A DNA stretch of 64,000 bases from JAPOXR01 sp965199765 (GTDB taxonomy: Bacteria > Pseudomonadota > Alphaproteobacteria > Rhodobacterales > Rhodobacteraceae): the NCBI GenBank assembly GCA_965199765.1, contig CBDATC010000002.1:1116001-1180000 (forward strand), read 5' to 3'. Below the pieces are notes generated by a model. The model saw nothing but the letters and a program-made list of their open reading frames with translations. It had not been told where the DNA came from and ran no database searches. Position numbers and translations under genes: made by a program. This document shows, in pieces, positions 18,378 to 26,455 of the stretch. Position 1 is the stretch's first letter, and the number at the start of each line of letters is the position of its first letter.

Positions 18378-18715
18378 GCGGTCTCCCAAAGTCATGCTGA
18401 TTCATCGATCAGCCATCCGATATTCCGCGGCAAAGATAATCATATCGCTTCCAGCGCCGATATGCCTGCAGGACCTTCGGATTTTCCTGTCAATGCCTAT
18501 CAGCATTCGCGTCTCGCCCTGCTCTCCGGTTCCATTGCAAATCAATCCATGGAAATTGGCACACCGCTATATCAAATCAAAACAGTTTCACACCTAACGA
18601 GTAAATCTCAAAGCTGTGGGAACGCCAGCTTCCCAAGACCGCCATGCAAAAATATTCTTCGCATTACGGCGATAACGCTTTGCGCAACACTATTCCAATT
18701 TACAATAGTCAATGG
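18378..18715. other. Divergent spacer between UxaA-like gene and the fabA operon
   Basis: About 340 bases. It should contain the promoters of both sides. A TACAAT at 18701-18706 could be the -10 of the fab operon, but no matching -35 at the usual spacing is clear. The frames here show no protein-like sequence. Confidence 0.35.
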
Positions 18716-18756
18716 TAGGAGGCACTGAGATGAAGCATTCCGTGAGCCATGAATAG
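18716..18756 (+). promoter_or_regulatory. Strong ribosome binding site and 8-codon upstream reading frame ahead of fabA
   Basis: TAGGAGG (18716-18722) sits 7 nt before an ATG at 18730 that opens the peptide MKHSVSHE. Its TAG stop (18754-18756) directly abuts the fabA ATG at 18757. The only strong ribosome binding site therefore serves the leader, and fabA would be reached by ribosomes ending on it. The FabA family starts match MPEYPTSFDKDG, so the leader is unlikely to be a real N-terminal extension. Confidence 0.55.
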
Positions 18757-19263
18757 ATGCCGGAGTATCCGACGTCGTTTGACAAAGACGGGCTTATTAG
18801 ATGTGCCCGAGGAGAATTGTTCGGCAGTGGAAACGCTCAGCTTCCACTGCCTCCGATGCTGATGTTTGACCGGGTTACTGAGATTTCGGCGAATGGAGGG
18901 ATCAGCGGCGCAGGGCATGTTGTGGCCGAACTTGATGTCCGACCAGACCTCTGGTTTTTCGGCTGCCATTTTGCGGGTGATCCAGTGATGCCCGGCTGCC
19001 TTGGTCTAGACGCTCTTTGGCAGATGACCGGCTTCAATTTAGGTTGGCGCGGTTTGCCGGGCCGCGGACGCGCGCTCGGCGTCTCCGAAGTCAAATTCAG
19101 CGATATGGTCACACCGGACTGTAAACTTCTGACCTATCTTGTCGACTTCACACGGGTCATCAATCGACGACTGAAACTGGGAATCGCAGACGGCCGCATG
19201 CTTGCCGACGGTAGAGAAATCTACAAGACTGTTGGCATGAAGGTCGGTCTTTTTTCGGATTAA
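18757..19263 (+). CDS. fabA: 3-hydroxydecanoyl-ACP dehydratase/isomerase FabA
   Basis: 168 residues. The hot-dog-fold catalytic region is complete: the His in FFGCHFAGDPVMPGCLGLDA and the Asp in the same segment (GLDALWQM), with RGELFGSGNAQLPLPPMLM at the N-terminus. FabA dehydrates 3-hydroxydecanoyl-ACP and isomerises the trans-2 to the cis-3 double bond, starting anaerobic unsaturated fatty acid synthesis. It is the first of the fabA-fabB-fabI run. Its own start has no good ribosome binding site; translation is probably coupled to an 8-codon leader. Confidence 0.96.
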   Translation: MPEYPTSFDKDGLIRCARGELFGSGNAQLPLPPMLMFDRVTEISANGGISGAGHVVAELDVRPDLWFFGCHFAGDPVMPGCLGLDALWQMTGFNLGWRGLPGRGRALGVSEVKFSDMVTPDCKLLTYLVDFTRVINRRLKLGIADGRMLADGREIYKTVGMKVGLFSD

Positions 19264-19288
19264 TTCACTCGCGGCCAAGGAAATTGCA

Positions 19289-20515
19289 ATGAGACGTGTC
19301 GCAGTCACTGGAATCGGCATCATTTCACCGATTGGGAACAACAAAGAAGAAGTTGTCGAGTCTCTCCGCAGCGGAAGATCCGGCATCACTTTCAGTGAAG
19401 TCTATGCCGAGCATAATTTTCGCTCGCAGGTGCACGGCATGCCTGCGATCGACCTTTCAGAACACATCGACAAGCGGCAATTGCGCTTCATGGGACCGGG
19501 GGCGGCATACAACTTTATCGCAATGCGCGACGCGATTGCCGATTCTGGACTGAGCGAAAACGAAGTGTCCCACGAACGCACCGGAATGGTCATGGGAAGC
19601 GGTGGACCTTCCACATCGAATTTCTTCGTCGCGCATCAGACAGTCAGAGAAAAGGGAAGTCCGCGAAGGATGGGGCCGTTCATGGTCACGCGCTGCATGT
19701 CGTCGACCAATTCAGCATGCCTTGCCACACCATTTAAGATCAAGGGCATCAATTATTCGATCACCTCTGCATGCGCCACATCAGCGCACTGCATCGGCAA
19801 TGGCGCCGAACAGATTCGGTTTGGAATGCAGGACATAGTGTTCGCGGGCGGTGGTGAGGAAGTCGATTGGACTCTTTCTTGCCTATTCGACGCGATGGGA
19901 GCAATGAGTTCCAAATACAACGATGAACCAACAACCGCTTCGCGGCCCTTTGACTCTTCCCGAGATGGATTTGTCATCGCCGGCGGCGGCGGAGTAATCG
20001 TGCTCGAAGAATTGGAGCGGGCCAAAGCGCGCGGAGCGAAAATCTATGCCGAGGTTACCGGATACGGCGCGACATCTGACGGATACGATATGGTCGCCCC
20101 GTCTGGAGAAGGCGGTGAGCGCGCCATGAAAATGGCAATCGCGGGATTAAATGGCCGCAGTGTCGACTACATCAACGCGCACGGCACCTCGACACCTGCG
20201 GGAGATGTGGTGGAAGTTGAAGCGGTACGGAGAGTCTTCGGAAACCAAAAGCGTCCTCCGATCAGCTCAACGAAATCCCTCACCGGACACTCGCTCGGCG
20301 CAACCGGTGTTCACGAAACAATTTACACTTTGCTGATGATGGAGAATCGCTTCATCGCTGCGAGCAGGAATGTCAGCAAGCTTGACCCCGCTCTCTCCGA
20401 GGAAGAAATTTTGACCGAAACAAAAGAAGGGATTGAAATAGACACAGCCCTCTCGAATAGTTTCGGGTTCGGTGGAACCAACGCTACGCTGGCGCTGAGC
20501 AAGCTTACGGACTGA
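19289..20515 (+). CDS. fabB: 3-oxoacyl-ACP synthase I (FabB)
   Basis: 408 residues, a thiolase-fold KAS I. The nucleophile Cys lies in SITSACATSAHCIG, and the two His residues in INAHGTSTPAGD and KSLTGHSLGATG. The N-terminal RRVAVTGIGIISPIGN is typical of the family. It elongates the cis-3-decenoyl-ACP made by FabA. AAGGAAA precedes the ATG at 19289. It is followed after 3 nt by fabI. Confidence 0.96.
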   Translation: MRRVAVTGIGIISPIGNNKEEVVESLRSGRSGITFSEVYAEHNFRSQVHGMPAIDLSEHIDKRQLRFMGPGAAYNFIAMRDAIADSGLSENEVSHERTGMVMGSGGPSTSNFFVAHQTVREKGSPRRMGPFMVTRCMSSTNSACLATPFKIKGINYSITSACATSAHCIGNGAEQIRFGMQDIVFAGGGEEVDWTLSCLFDAMGAMSSKYNDEPTTASRPFDSSRDGFVIAGGGGVIVLEELERAKARGAKIYAEVTGYGATSDGYDMVAPSGEGGERAMKMAIAGLNGRSVDYINAHGTSTPAGDVVEVEAVRRVFGNQKRPPISSTKSLTGHSLGATGVHETIYTLLMMENRFIAASRNVSKLDPALSEEEILTETKEGIEIDTALSNSFGFGGTNATLALSKLTD

Positions 20516-20518
20516 AGC

Positions 20519-21307
20519 ATGCCGGGCCTCTTGGAAAGTTCGCGTGGGCTGGTCTTGGGCATTGCCAATGATCGATCGATAGCGTGCGGCATCGCTCGGG
20601 CGATGCATGCCGAAGGCGCTCGTCTCGCCATAACTTATCAGCGTGAACAGCTCAGCAAGAGAGTGATCCCGCTGGCAAAGGAAATGGAAGCCGAAATTAT
20701 CGAACTCGTCGATTGCGAGGACGAAGCCAGTCTCGACAGACTGTTTGCCGCCATCGCTTCAACTTGGGGTAAGTTGGATTTTCTTGTCCACGCGATCGCA
20801 TTTTCCGACCGTGATGAACTGGCCGGGCGATTTATTGATACCAGCCGCGAGAACTTCACCAACTCGCTGTTGATCTCATGCTATTCGCTCATCGATATCG
20901 CGCGCCGGGCTCAACCTCTGATGACGGACGGCGGCTGTATCCTTACCATTACGTTTAAGGGATCAAATCGCGTGATGCCGTACTATAATGTCATGGGCGT
21001 TGCTAAAGCCGCTTTAGAGTCTTCGGTCCGTTACCTCGCCAATGATCTTGGACCTGAGAATATTCGCGTCAATGCCATCAGTCCAGGTCCCATGAAGACA
21101 TTGGCCGGGTCCGCAATCGCGGGTGCGCGGCGCACCTATCGGCACACCGCTGCAAATGCCCCTTTGGGTGCCAACGCAACGCTCGAAGCGATCGGCGGCA
21201 CTGCGGCATATTTGGCTTCAAGCTACGGCGCCTGCACAACCGGTGAAATCATCGCTGTTGACAGCGGCTTTCATATTTTAGGAATGCCACAGCCCGACCT
21301 TCTTTAG
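20519..21307 (+). CDS. fabI: Enoyl-ACP reductase FabI
   Basis: 262 residues of the atypical SDR type. It has GIANDRSIACGIA for NADH binding, HAIAFSDRDEL, the Tyr-x6-Lys catalytic pair in YYNVMGVAKAAL, and VNAISPGPMKTLA. It reduces trans-2-enoyl-ACP, the last step of each elongation cycle. The segment ahead of the catalytic Tyr (ILTITFKGSNRV) differs from the usual LTYxGxERV, but both catalytic residues stay in place. The stop overlaps the convergent VOC gene stop by 4 nt. Confidence 0.94.
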   Translation: MPGLLESSRGLVLGIANDRSIACGIARAMHAEGARLAITYQREQLSKRVIPLAKEMEAEIIELVDCEDEASLDRLFAAIASTWGKLDFLVHAIAFSDRDELAGRFIDTSRENFTNSLLISCYSLIDIARRAQPLMTDGGCILTITFKGSNRVMPYYNVMGVAKAALESSVRYLANDLGPENIRVNAISPGPMKTLAGSAIAGARRTYRHTAANAPLGANATLEAIGGTAAYLASSYGACTTGEIIAVDSGFHILGMPQPDLL

Positions 21308-21699
21308 CCTGAAACCTCTTCAGCAGGTTGAATATAGCCGATCGCCGCCCCAGTCGGATCCATAACAATCGCGATCTGGCCAATTCCGTCGATCGCAAAA
21401 ATCTCTTTGATCAGATGGCCTCCATTGGCGTTGATTTTGTCGACAGCCGATTTGATGTCTTTCACCGCAATGTAGGTGAACCAGTGAGGCGGCAGGTTTG
21501 GATCCAACTGCATTTTGTCCATGTCGCCGATTCCCGCGACTGGCGGTCCTTCCCCGGCATGGGCAATGGCATAGCTGTCTTCTGTCCCGTCCATATGGCT
21601 GTAGGTCCAGCCCAGCACAGCCGAGTAAAATTTTTTCGCTCCCTCAAAATCCCGTGTGTTCAACTCTGACCAAAAAACCTTACCGTGATGCGCAGCCAT
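21304..21699 (-). CDS. VOC-superfamily (glyoxalase-like) protein
   Basis: 131 residues. The N-terminal KVFWSELNTRDFEGAKKFYSAVLGW and the C-terminal DPTGAAIGYIQP match the single-domain VOC proteins of the glyoxalase/bleomycin-resistance type, which use paired beta-alpha-beta-beta-beta units to hold a metal. HWFTYIAVKDIKSAVDKI marks the second unit. Substrate is unknown. It converges with fabI. Confidence 0.8.
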   Translation of the reverse strand: MAAHHGKVFWSELNTRDFEGAKKFYSAVLGWTYSHMDGTEDSYAIAHAGEGPPVAGIGDMDKMQLDPNLPPHWFTYIAVKDIKSAVDKINANGGHLIKEIFAIDGIGQIAIVMDPTGAAIGYIQPAEEVSG

Positions 21700-22122
21700 A
21701 TTCTCATTCCTTCACGTTCATTGGCGAACTGAAGAGAAATCTGTGAATTATCAGGACATGTTTCAAGAGAGACCGCACAATTGCCTTATCCTTCCCGAGT
21801 TCGGCAATTCCGGAGGGAAGGATTTTTCGCCAAACCGCACCAGTCGGTTTTCACTTTGCCGGGACAATTCACGGTCCGGCCCACCCGCCGTTCAACCGGT
21901 CCTTGCCGTCCATGAACGAGCTGATCGTCGACACCGCCTAGGAATCCACTGGCACCAGAAAGAAATCCAGCCAGTGAACTTTGAGTCGCAGTTCAACGAT
22001 TGCGGACGTCAATCCGTTCAAAATCTTTCCCCTGAAAGTCTGGGTTAACGCAACCTTTCCGTTACAAAAACCAACCGCCTGTCTTAAAGAACACTCTGAA
22101 CTCACAGTTCGAGGAAATTTCA
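21700..22122. other. Intergenic stretch with one orphan hairpin
   Basis: 423 bases. No supported gene. A 9-bp inverted repeat ATCCTTCCC/GGGAAGGAT (21788-21796 and 21815-21823) followed by TTTT on the plus strand looks like an intrinsic terminator, but no plus-strand gene ends directly before it. The dehalogenase promoter should lie near the right end. GAGGAAATTTCA precedes its ATG. Confidence 0.4.
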
Positions 22123-22809
22123 ATGGGCCAAACGATCTGCGTTTTTGATGCTTACGGAACACTGTTCGACGTAGCCGCCGCAGCACGCAGGACCGCCGCT
22201 GCTGGCGGCAATGAAAGGCTCGCCAAAGTCTGGGAAGACGTGGCGGCGAATTGGCGGCTCAAGCAACTGCAATATACGTGGCTCCGCGCCATCGCTGACG
22301 CACATACGGATTTCTGGCAAGTCACATGCGATGGTCTTGACTGGGCCCTCGAAGCAGCCGGACTCGCAGGTGACCAAACTCTGCGCAATCAGTTGCTGGC
22401 ACTCTACCGGTGTCTTGATGCCTTCCCCGAAGTCCCCGTGATGCTGCAAGAACTGAAAGGAGCTGGTCACACCACTGCGATTCTGTCGAATGGTTCGCCA
22501 GACATGCTGGCGGATGCCGTGACCGCTGCAGGCATAGAGAGCCTGTTGGATGCCGTCATCAGTGTCGAGCAGGTTAGAGTGTTCAAGCCTCATCAGTCAG
22601 TTTATGCGCTGGTTACCGAACAATTCGGTTGTCAGCCGGAACAGGTCCTGTTTGTCTCGTCGAACGGATGGGACGCGGCGGCGGCCAGCGGCTTTGGTTT
22701 CCGAACCGCTTGGGTCAACCGCTCAAATGAGCCGGTGGAGCGTCTTCCATGGGGTCCTCAGCATTCTCTGACTGACCTTCGCAGCATTCCCGGATTGGCT
22801 AATCAATGA
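22123..22809 (+). CDS. Haloacid dehalogenase, type II
   Basis: 228 residues of the HAD superfamily. The Asp nucleophile lies in VFDAYGTLFD. L-2-haloacid dehalogenase marks follow: LKQLQYTWLRA, ILSNGSPDML, the Lys in VFKPHQSVY, and FVSSNGWDAAAASGFGFRTAWVNR. The family hydrolyses 2-haloalkanoic acids such as chloroacetate with inversion. GAGGAAATT upstream serves as ribosome binding site. It overlaps the alpha/beta hydrolase start by 4 nt, so the pair is probably one unit. Confidence 0.9.
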   Translation: MGQTICVFDAYGTLFDVAAAARRTAAAGGNERLAKVWEDVAANWRLKQLQYTWLRAIADAHTDFWQVTCDGLDWALEAAGLAGDQTLRNQLLALYRCLDAFPEVPVMLQELKGAGHTTAILSNGSPDMLADAVTAAGIESLLDAVISVEQVRVFKPHQSVYALVTEQFGCQPEQVLFVSSNGWDAAAASGFGFRTAWVNRSNEPVERLPWGPQHSLTDLRSIPGLANQ

Positions 22810-23636
22810 CCACTTGCAGCTACCGAAGCTCCGATGGGCTTTCACTCACCTACCGGGATGTGGGAAACGGACGGCCGCTGCTCTGTCTTGCCGGACTGAC
22901 CCGAAACTCCCGGGACTTCGATTACTTGATCCTGGCGCTTCCCGAGGTTCGGATCATCGCGCCGGATTATCGGGGCCGCGGCGACTCCGATTGGGATGCC
23001 GACCCCTTAAACTACACTCCTGCAATCGAAGCGCGTGATGTTGTTGAACTGTTGGATCATTTGGAAATCCCAAGCCTGCCGATCATCGCCACGTCGCGGG
23101 GCGGCATCGTGGCGATGATGCTTGCAGCTACCGCCTGTTCGAAAGTGACCGGTGTGTGTCTCAATGACATTGGTCCGGTTATTGAAGGAGCTGGCCTTGA
23201 ATCAATTGCCGCAAGAATCGGATTCAGCCCCGGGCATCGCACTTACGAAGAGGCCGCCTTGGCCTTGGCTGAAAACAGTCCGGACTTTCCTGGAGTTCCC
23301 TTCTTCCGATGGGAAGCGGAATGCAAACGCCGATACAATCAAGTCAACGGCAGTCTCGAGATCAACTATGATCCAGGACTTCGAGATGCATTTCTAAAAG
23401 ATTATCAGGGGCAAACCACTGAAATCTGGAGTCTCTATGACGCTCTAAACGGGCTTCCCGTATCGGTTATCCGTGGCGAGAATTCCAATTTGCTATCCGC
23501 TGAAACGACTGCGGAAATCCAAGCGCGATACCCTTCACACGCAATCACGACCGTGCTGGATCGCGGCCACGTCCCATTCTTGGACGAACCGGAAAGCGTA
23601 GCCGCCATCCGCGAATTTCTTGCGAACACCAGCTGA
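22806..23636 (+). CDS. Alpha/beta hydrolase
   Basis: 276 residues. The nucleophile elbow usually reads GxSxG; here it is ATSRGGIVAMMLAA, with Ser followed by Arg-Gly-Gly. The oxyanion region LLCLAGLTRNSRDF and the late His in DRGHVPFLDEP complete the fold. PDYRGRGDSDW is the conserved loop. No specific ester or substrate can be given. It is coupled by a 4-nt overlap to the haloacid dehalogenase gene, suggesting linked catabolism. Confidence 0.82.
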   Translation: MTTCSYRSSDGLSLTYRDVGNGRPLLCLAGLTRNSRDFDYLILALPEVRIIAPDYRGRGDSDWDADPLNYTPAIEARDVVELLDHLEIPSLPIIATSRGGIVAMMLAATACSKVTGVCLNDIGPVIEGAGLESIAARIGFSPGHRTYEEAALALAENSPDFPGVPFFRWEAECKRRYNQVNGSLEINYDPGLRDAFLKDYQGQTTEIWSLYDALNGLPVSVIRGENSNLLSAETTAEIQARYPSHAITTVLDRGHVPFLDEPESVAAIREFLANTS

Positions 23637-23643
23637 TGCGCTG

Positions 23644-26133
23644 CTATCCGTCACGGCGCAGCTCCGCATTTTCCGGATCGTACGGACTGTCCGCGAGCAC
23701 CACCGCGCGCCAGAGTTCATTCAACATCTTGAGCTTTAGCTCTGTTCCCGGGCGAGCCAATTCCGGCTTGACGTATCCCATACCGATCGCCTGCTTGAAG
23801 TGAACCGAATACCCACCGGAGGTCAATCGGCCGATGTGTTCTCCTCCGTGATACAATGCCTCTCGACCCCACGGGCAGCTATCCTCCGGACCATCGATCA
23901 GCACCGTGACACAAGATGCGCGAATTCCTGTCTCCAGCATCGCTGATTTACCGAAAAATTCTTTTGATCGATCAACGAACCGCTCAAGCCCGCCCTCAAG
24001 CGGCGTCGCATCCCGTCCAAGCTCGGTGCCGAATGCCCGGTAGCTTTTTTCCTGCCGAAGCCAGTTTTGCGCGCGGGCGCCAAAGTGGCGCAGACCGAAT
24101 GCTTCTCCCGCCGCCTCCAATCGGTCAAACAGGTAATTCTGCATCTCGATCGGATGATGAAGTTCCCACCCCAACGCGCCGGTGTATGAAACCCGCAATG
24201 CCCGCACCGGACACATGCCGATTTCCAAATTCCGCCACGAAAGCCAGGGAAATCGCTTGTTGCCGAGGGCAGTGTCGATATCTTGATCATTCAGAGCGGA
24301 CTTTAGAACGGCACGGGATTCAGATCCGGCTATTACAAAAACACCCCATTGTGTAGTTACGTCATGGATGTCGATCCAACCGAATTCACTCGACTTATCC
24401 TGTGCGGCTTTTTGCAGATAATCACTGTCATACGCCGTCCACGCACCCGCCGAAACGAGGTAAAACTCATCCTCGGCAAGTCTGGCAATCGTGTATTCGG
24501 TTCGCACCGTTCCGACCGATGTCAATGCATAAGTTAAGTTCACGCGGCCAGGCTTTGGCAACCGGTTACAGGTCAGCCAATCAAGAAATCGTTCAGCCCC
24601 TGGACCGCGCACCAAATGCTTGGTGAATGCGGTCGCATCAAACAACCCCACTCCGGTGCGGACGGCTTCGGCTTCTGCAACCGCGAACTTCCACCATCCG
24701 CCTTTTCGGAACGACCGCGAGGAGTTATCGTCAAATCCCTTTGGAGCGAAATAATTCGGTCGTTCCCAGCCATTAACCTGCCCAAAACACGCGCCGCGTT
24801 CGCTCATCCGATCATAGCAGGGAGCAGTCCGCAGCGGTCGGCAGCCTTCCCTTTCTTCATCCGGATGATGCAGAATATAAACGTGCTCGTAGCATTCCTC
24901 GTTCTTCCTGCAGGCATATTCTGTGGTCATCCAATCGCCGTAGCGCCTCGGATCCAACGAAGCCATGTCGATTTCAGCCTCGCCCTCAGTCAGTAATTGC
25001 GCCAAGTAGCAGCCCACCCCGCCTGCTGCTGTGATGCCGAATGAAAACCCTTCGGCGAGCCAAAGATTTCGCAATCCCGGCGCCGGTCCGACCAGAGGAT
25101 TTCCGTCCGGTGTATAGCAGATCGGCCCGTTGAAATCGTCTTTGAGGCCTGCCGATTCCGATGAAGGAATCCGATGCAGCATCGACATGAACTCGGTTTC
25201 AATCCGATCCAAATCCAACGCGAAAAGATCCGCGCGGAACTCCGGCGGCGCGCCATAAGCGAACCTCGCGGGGGCGCCCCTTTCATACGGGCCGAGAATC
25301 CACCCTCCCCGTTCTTCCCGAACATACCATTTGGCATCCGCGTCTCTAAGAACCGGATGTTCCGGATTGGTCTTTCGCCACTCCACCAAAGCCGGATCCG
25401 GTTCGGTAACGATATATTGGTGCTCGACGGGAACGGCCGGAATTTTGATTCCGAGCAACGCAGCTGTTCGCTGTGCATGATTTCCGGTCGCGGTGATCAC
25501 ATTCTCGGCGTGAAACTCGATTTTTTCGCCGCTTGGAACCAAATTTCCGCCTTTTTCAACCATAGCGGAGCAGTGCACCGTCCATTCCCTTCCATTCCAA
25601 TCATAGGAATCAGCCTGAATGTGACGGTGGATTTGCACGCCCCGCTGCCTCGCGCCCCGCGCCATCGCCTGCGTAACATCAGCTGGATTTATGTACCCGT
25701 CGGTCGGATGATATATCGCACCAATCAGATCATCGGTTCGAATCAGCGGATAGCGCTCGCCAATCTGCTTCGGCGACAACCACTCATACGGTATGCCAAC
25801 CGTTTCCGCGGTCGAGGCATAGAGCATATACTCGTCCATTCGGTCCTGTGTCTGGGCCATGCGAAGGTTGCCCACAACGCTGAATCCGGGATCCAGCCCG
25901 GTATCCTCCTTGAGCTGCTTATAAAACCGCACTGAGTAGTCATGGATGTGGCTCGTGGCATAGCTCATATTAAAGAGCGGCAGCAGACCCGCAGCATGCC
26001 AAGTCGACCCCGATGTGAGTTCATCGCGCTCAATCAGTGCAACATCATTCCAACCCGCCTGCGCCAAATGGTAGGCAATCGATGCTCCCACCGCTCCGCC
26101 ACCGACAACAAGAGCCCGGACATGAATTGTCAT
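23644..26133 (-). CDS. Dimethylglycine/sarcosine dehydrogenase-like FAD and GcvT-domain enzyme
   Basis: 829 residues. The N-terminal half is a DAO-type FAD domain: the GGGAVGAS motif near residue 11, and His46 in STWHAAG, the position of covalent FAD linkage in dimethylglycine and sarcosine dehydrogenases. A FAO_M-type linker follows, then a C-terminal aminomethyltransferase (GcvT) domain with GLFDATAFTKHLVRGPGAERFLD and GALGWELHHP. Such enzymes oxidatively demethylate N-methylglycines and pass the C1 unit to tetrahydrofolate. GGAG precedes the ATG. Substrate is uncertain because the family has many paralogues. Confidence 0.85.
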   Translation of the reverse strand: MTIHVRALVVGGGAVGASIAYHLAQAGWNDVALIERDELTSGSTWHAAGLLPLFNMSYATSHIHDYSVRFYKQLKEDTGLDPGFSVVGNLRMAQTQDRMDEYMLYASTAETVGIPYEWLSPKQIGERYPLIRTDDLIGAIYHPTDGYINPADVTQAMARGARQRGVQIHRHIQADSYDWNGREWTVHCSAMVEKGGNLVPSGEKIEFHAENVITATGNHAQRTAALLGIKIPAVPVEHQYIVTEPDPALVEWRKTNPEHPVLRDADAKWYVREERGGWILGPYERGAPARFAYGAPPEFRADLFALDLDRIETEFMSMLHRIPSSESAGLKDDFNGPICYTPDGNPLVGPAPGLRNLWLAEGFSFGITAAGGVGCYLAQLLTEGEAEIDMASLDPRRYGDWMTTEYACRKNEECYEHVYILHHPDEEREGCRPLRTAPCYDRMSERGACFGQVNGWERPNYFAPKGFDDNSSRSFRKGGWWKFAVAEAEAVRTGVGLFDATAFTKHLVRGPGAERFLDWLTCNRLPKPGRVNLTYALTSVGTVRTEYTIARLAEDEFYLVSAGAWTAYDSDYLQKAAQDKSSEFGWIDIHDVTTQWGVFVIAGSESRAVLKSALNDQDIDTALGNKRFPWLSWRNLEIGMCPVRALRVSYTGALGWELHHPIEMQNYLFDRLEAAGEAFGLRHFGARAQNWLRQEKSYRAFGTELGRDATPLEGGLERFVDRSKEFFGKSAMLETGIRASCVTVLIDGPEDSCPWGREALYHGGEHIGRLTSGGYSVHFKQAIGMGYVKPELARPGTELKLKMLNELWRAVVLADSPYDPENAELRRDG

Positions 26134-26455
26134 AATCTACTCCAATGCCATTTCGCGAAAATCTATCAGATTTTCTTTGAATGGATTAATCGAATTTCTC
26201 AAGCATTTGCTGCAAAATACCTCAAAGCGGTGCGAACCGACCCCTGCACCGCGCAAGGATTGCCCGCTCGCCAATTGATCCAAAGGCAGATTGAAAGCGG
26301 ACAATGCGCGACGAGCGGCGACTGTTATTATGCAGCCATCGAACAACCTTGACCTGCGGATGCACTTGAACAAAAAAATTGGCGCACCATCTCTGATTCA
26401 GCAAATCTCCAATCAAGCATTCACCGGGACATTCCCGGCTTTCGAGGAACCTGCG
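26134..26455. other. Divergent spacer between DMGDH-like gene and M3 peptidase gene
   Basis: 322 bases. It holds the two promoters by position. A frame open from 26291 is continuous with the peptidase but is judged leader sequence because a good ribosome binding site (GAGGAA) lies just before 26456. I see no further structure. Confidence 0.4.

Noticed and set aside
18730..19263. FabA starting at 18730 with a read-through TAG
   Set aside because: The leader residues do not match any FabA N-terminus, and the TAG-ATG junction gives a simpler reading as a leader peptide.
21788..21827. Hairpin with T-run read as a gene terminator
   Set aside because: The fold is good, but the preceding 480 bases on that strand are the antisense of the VOC gene, so there is no transcript it would obviously end. 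It is kept only as a note in the intergenic entry.
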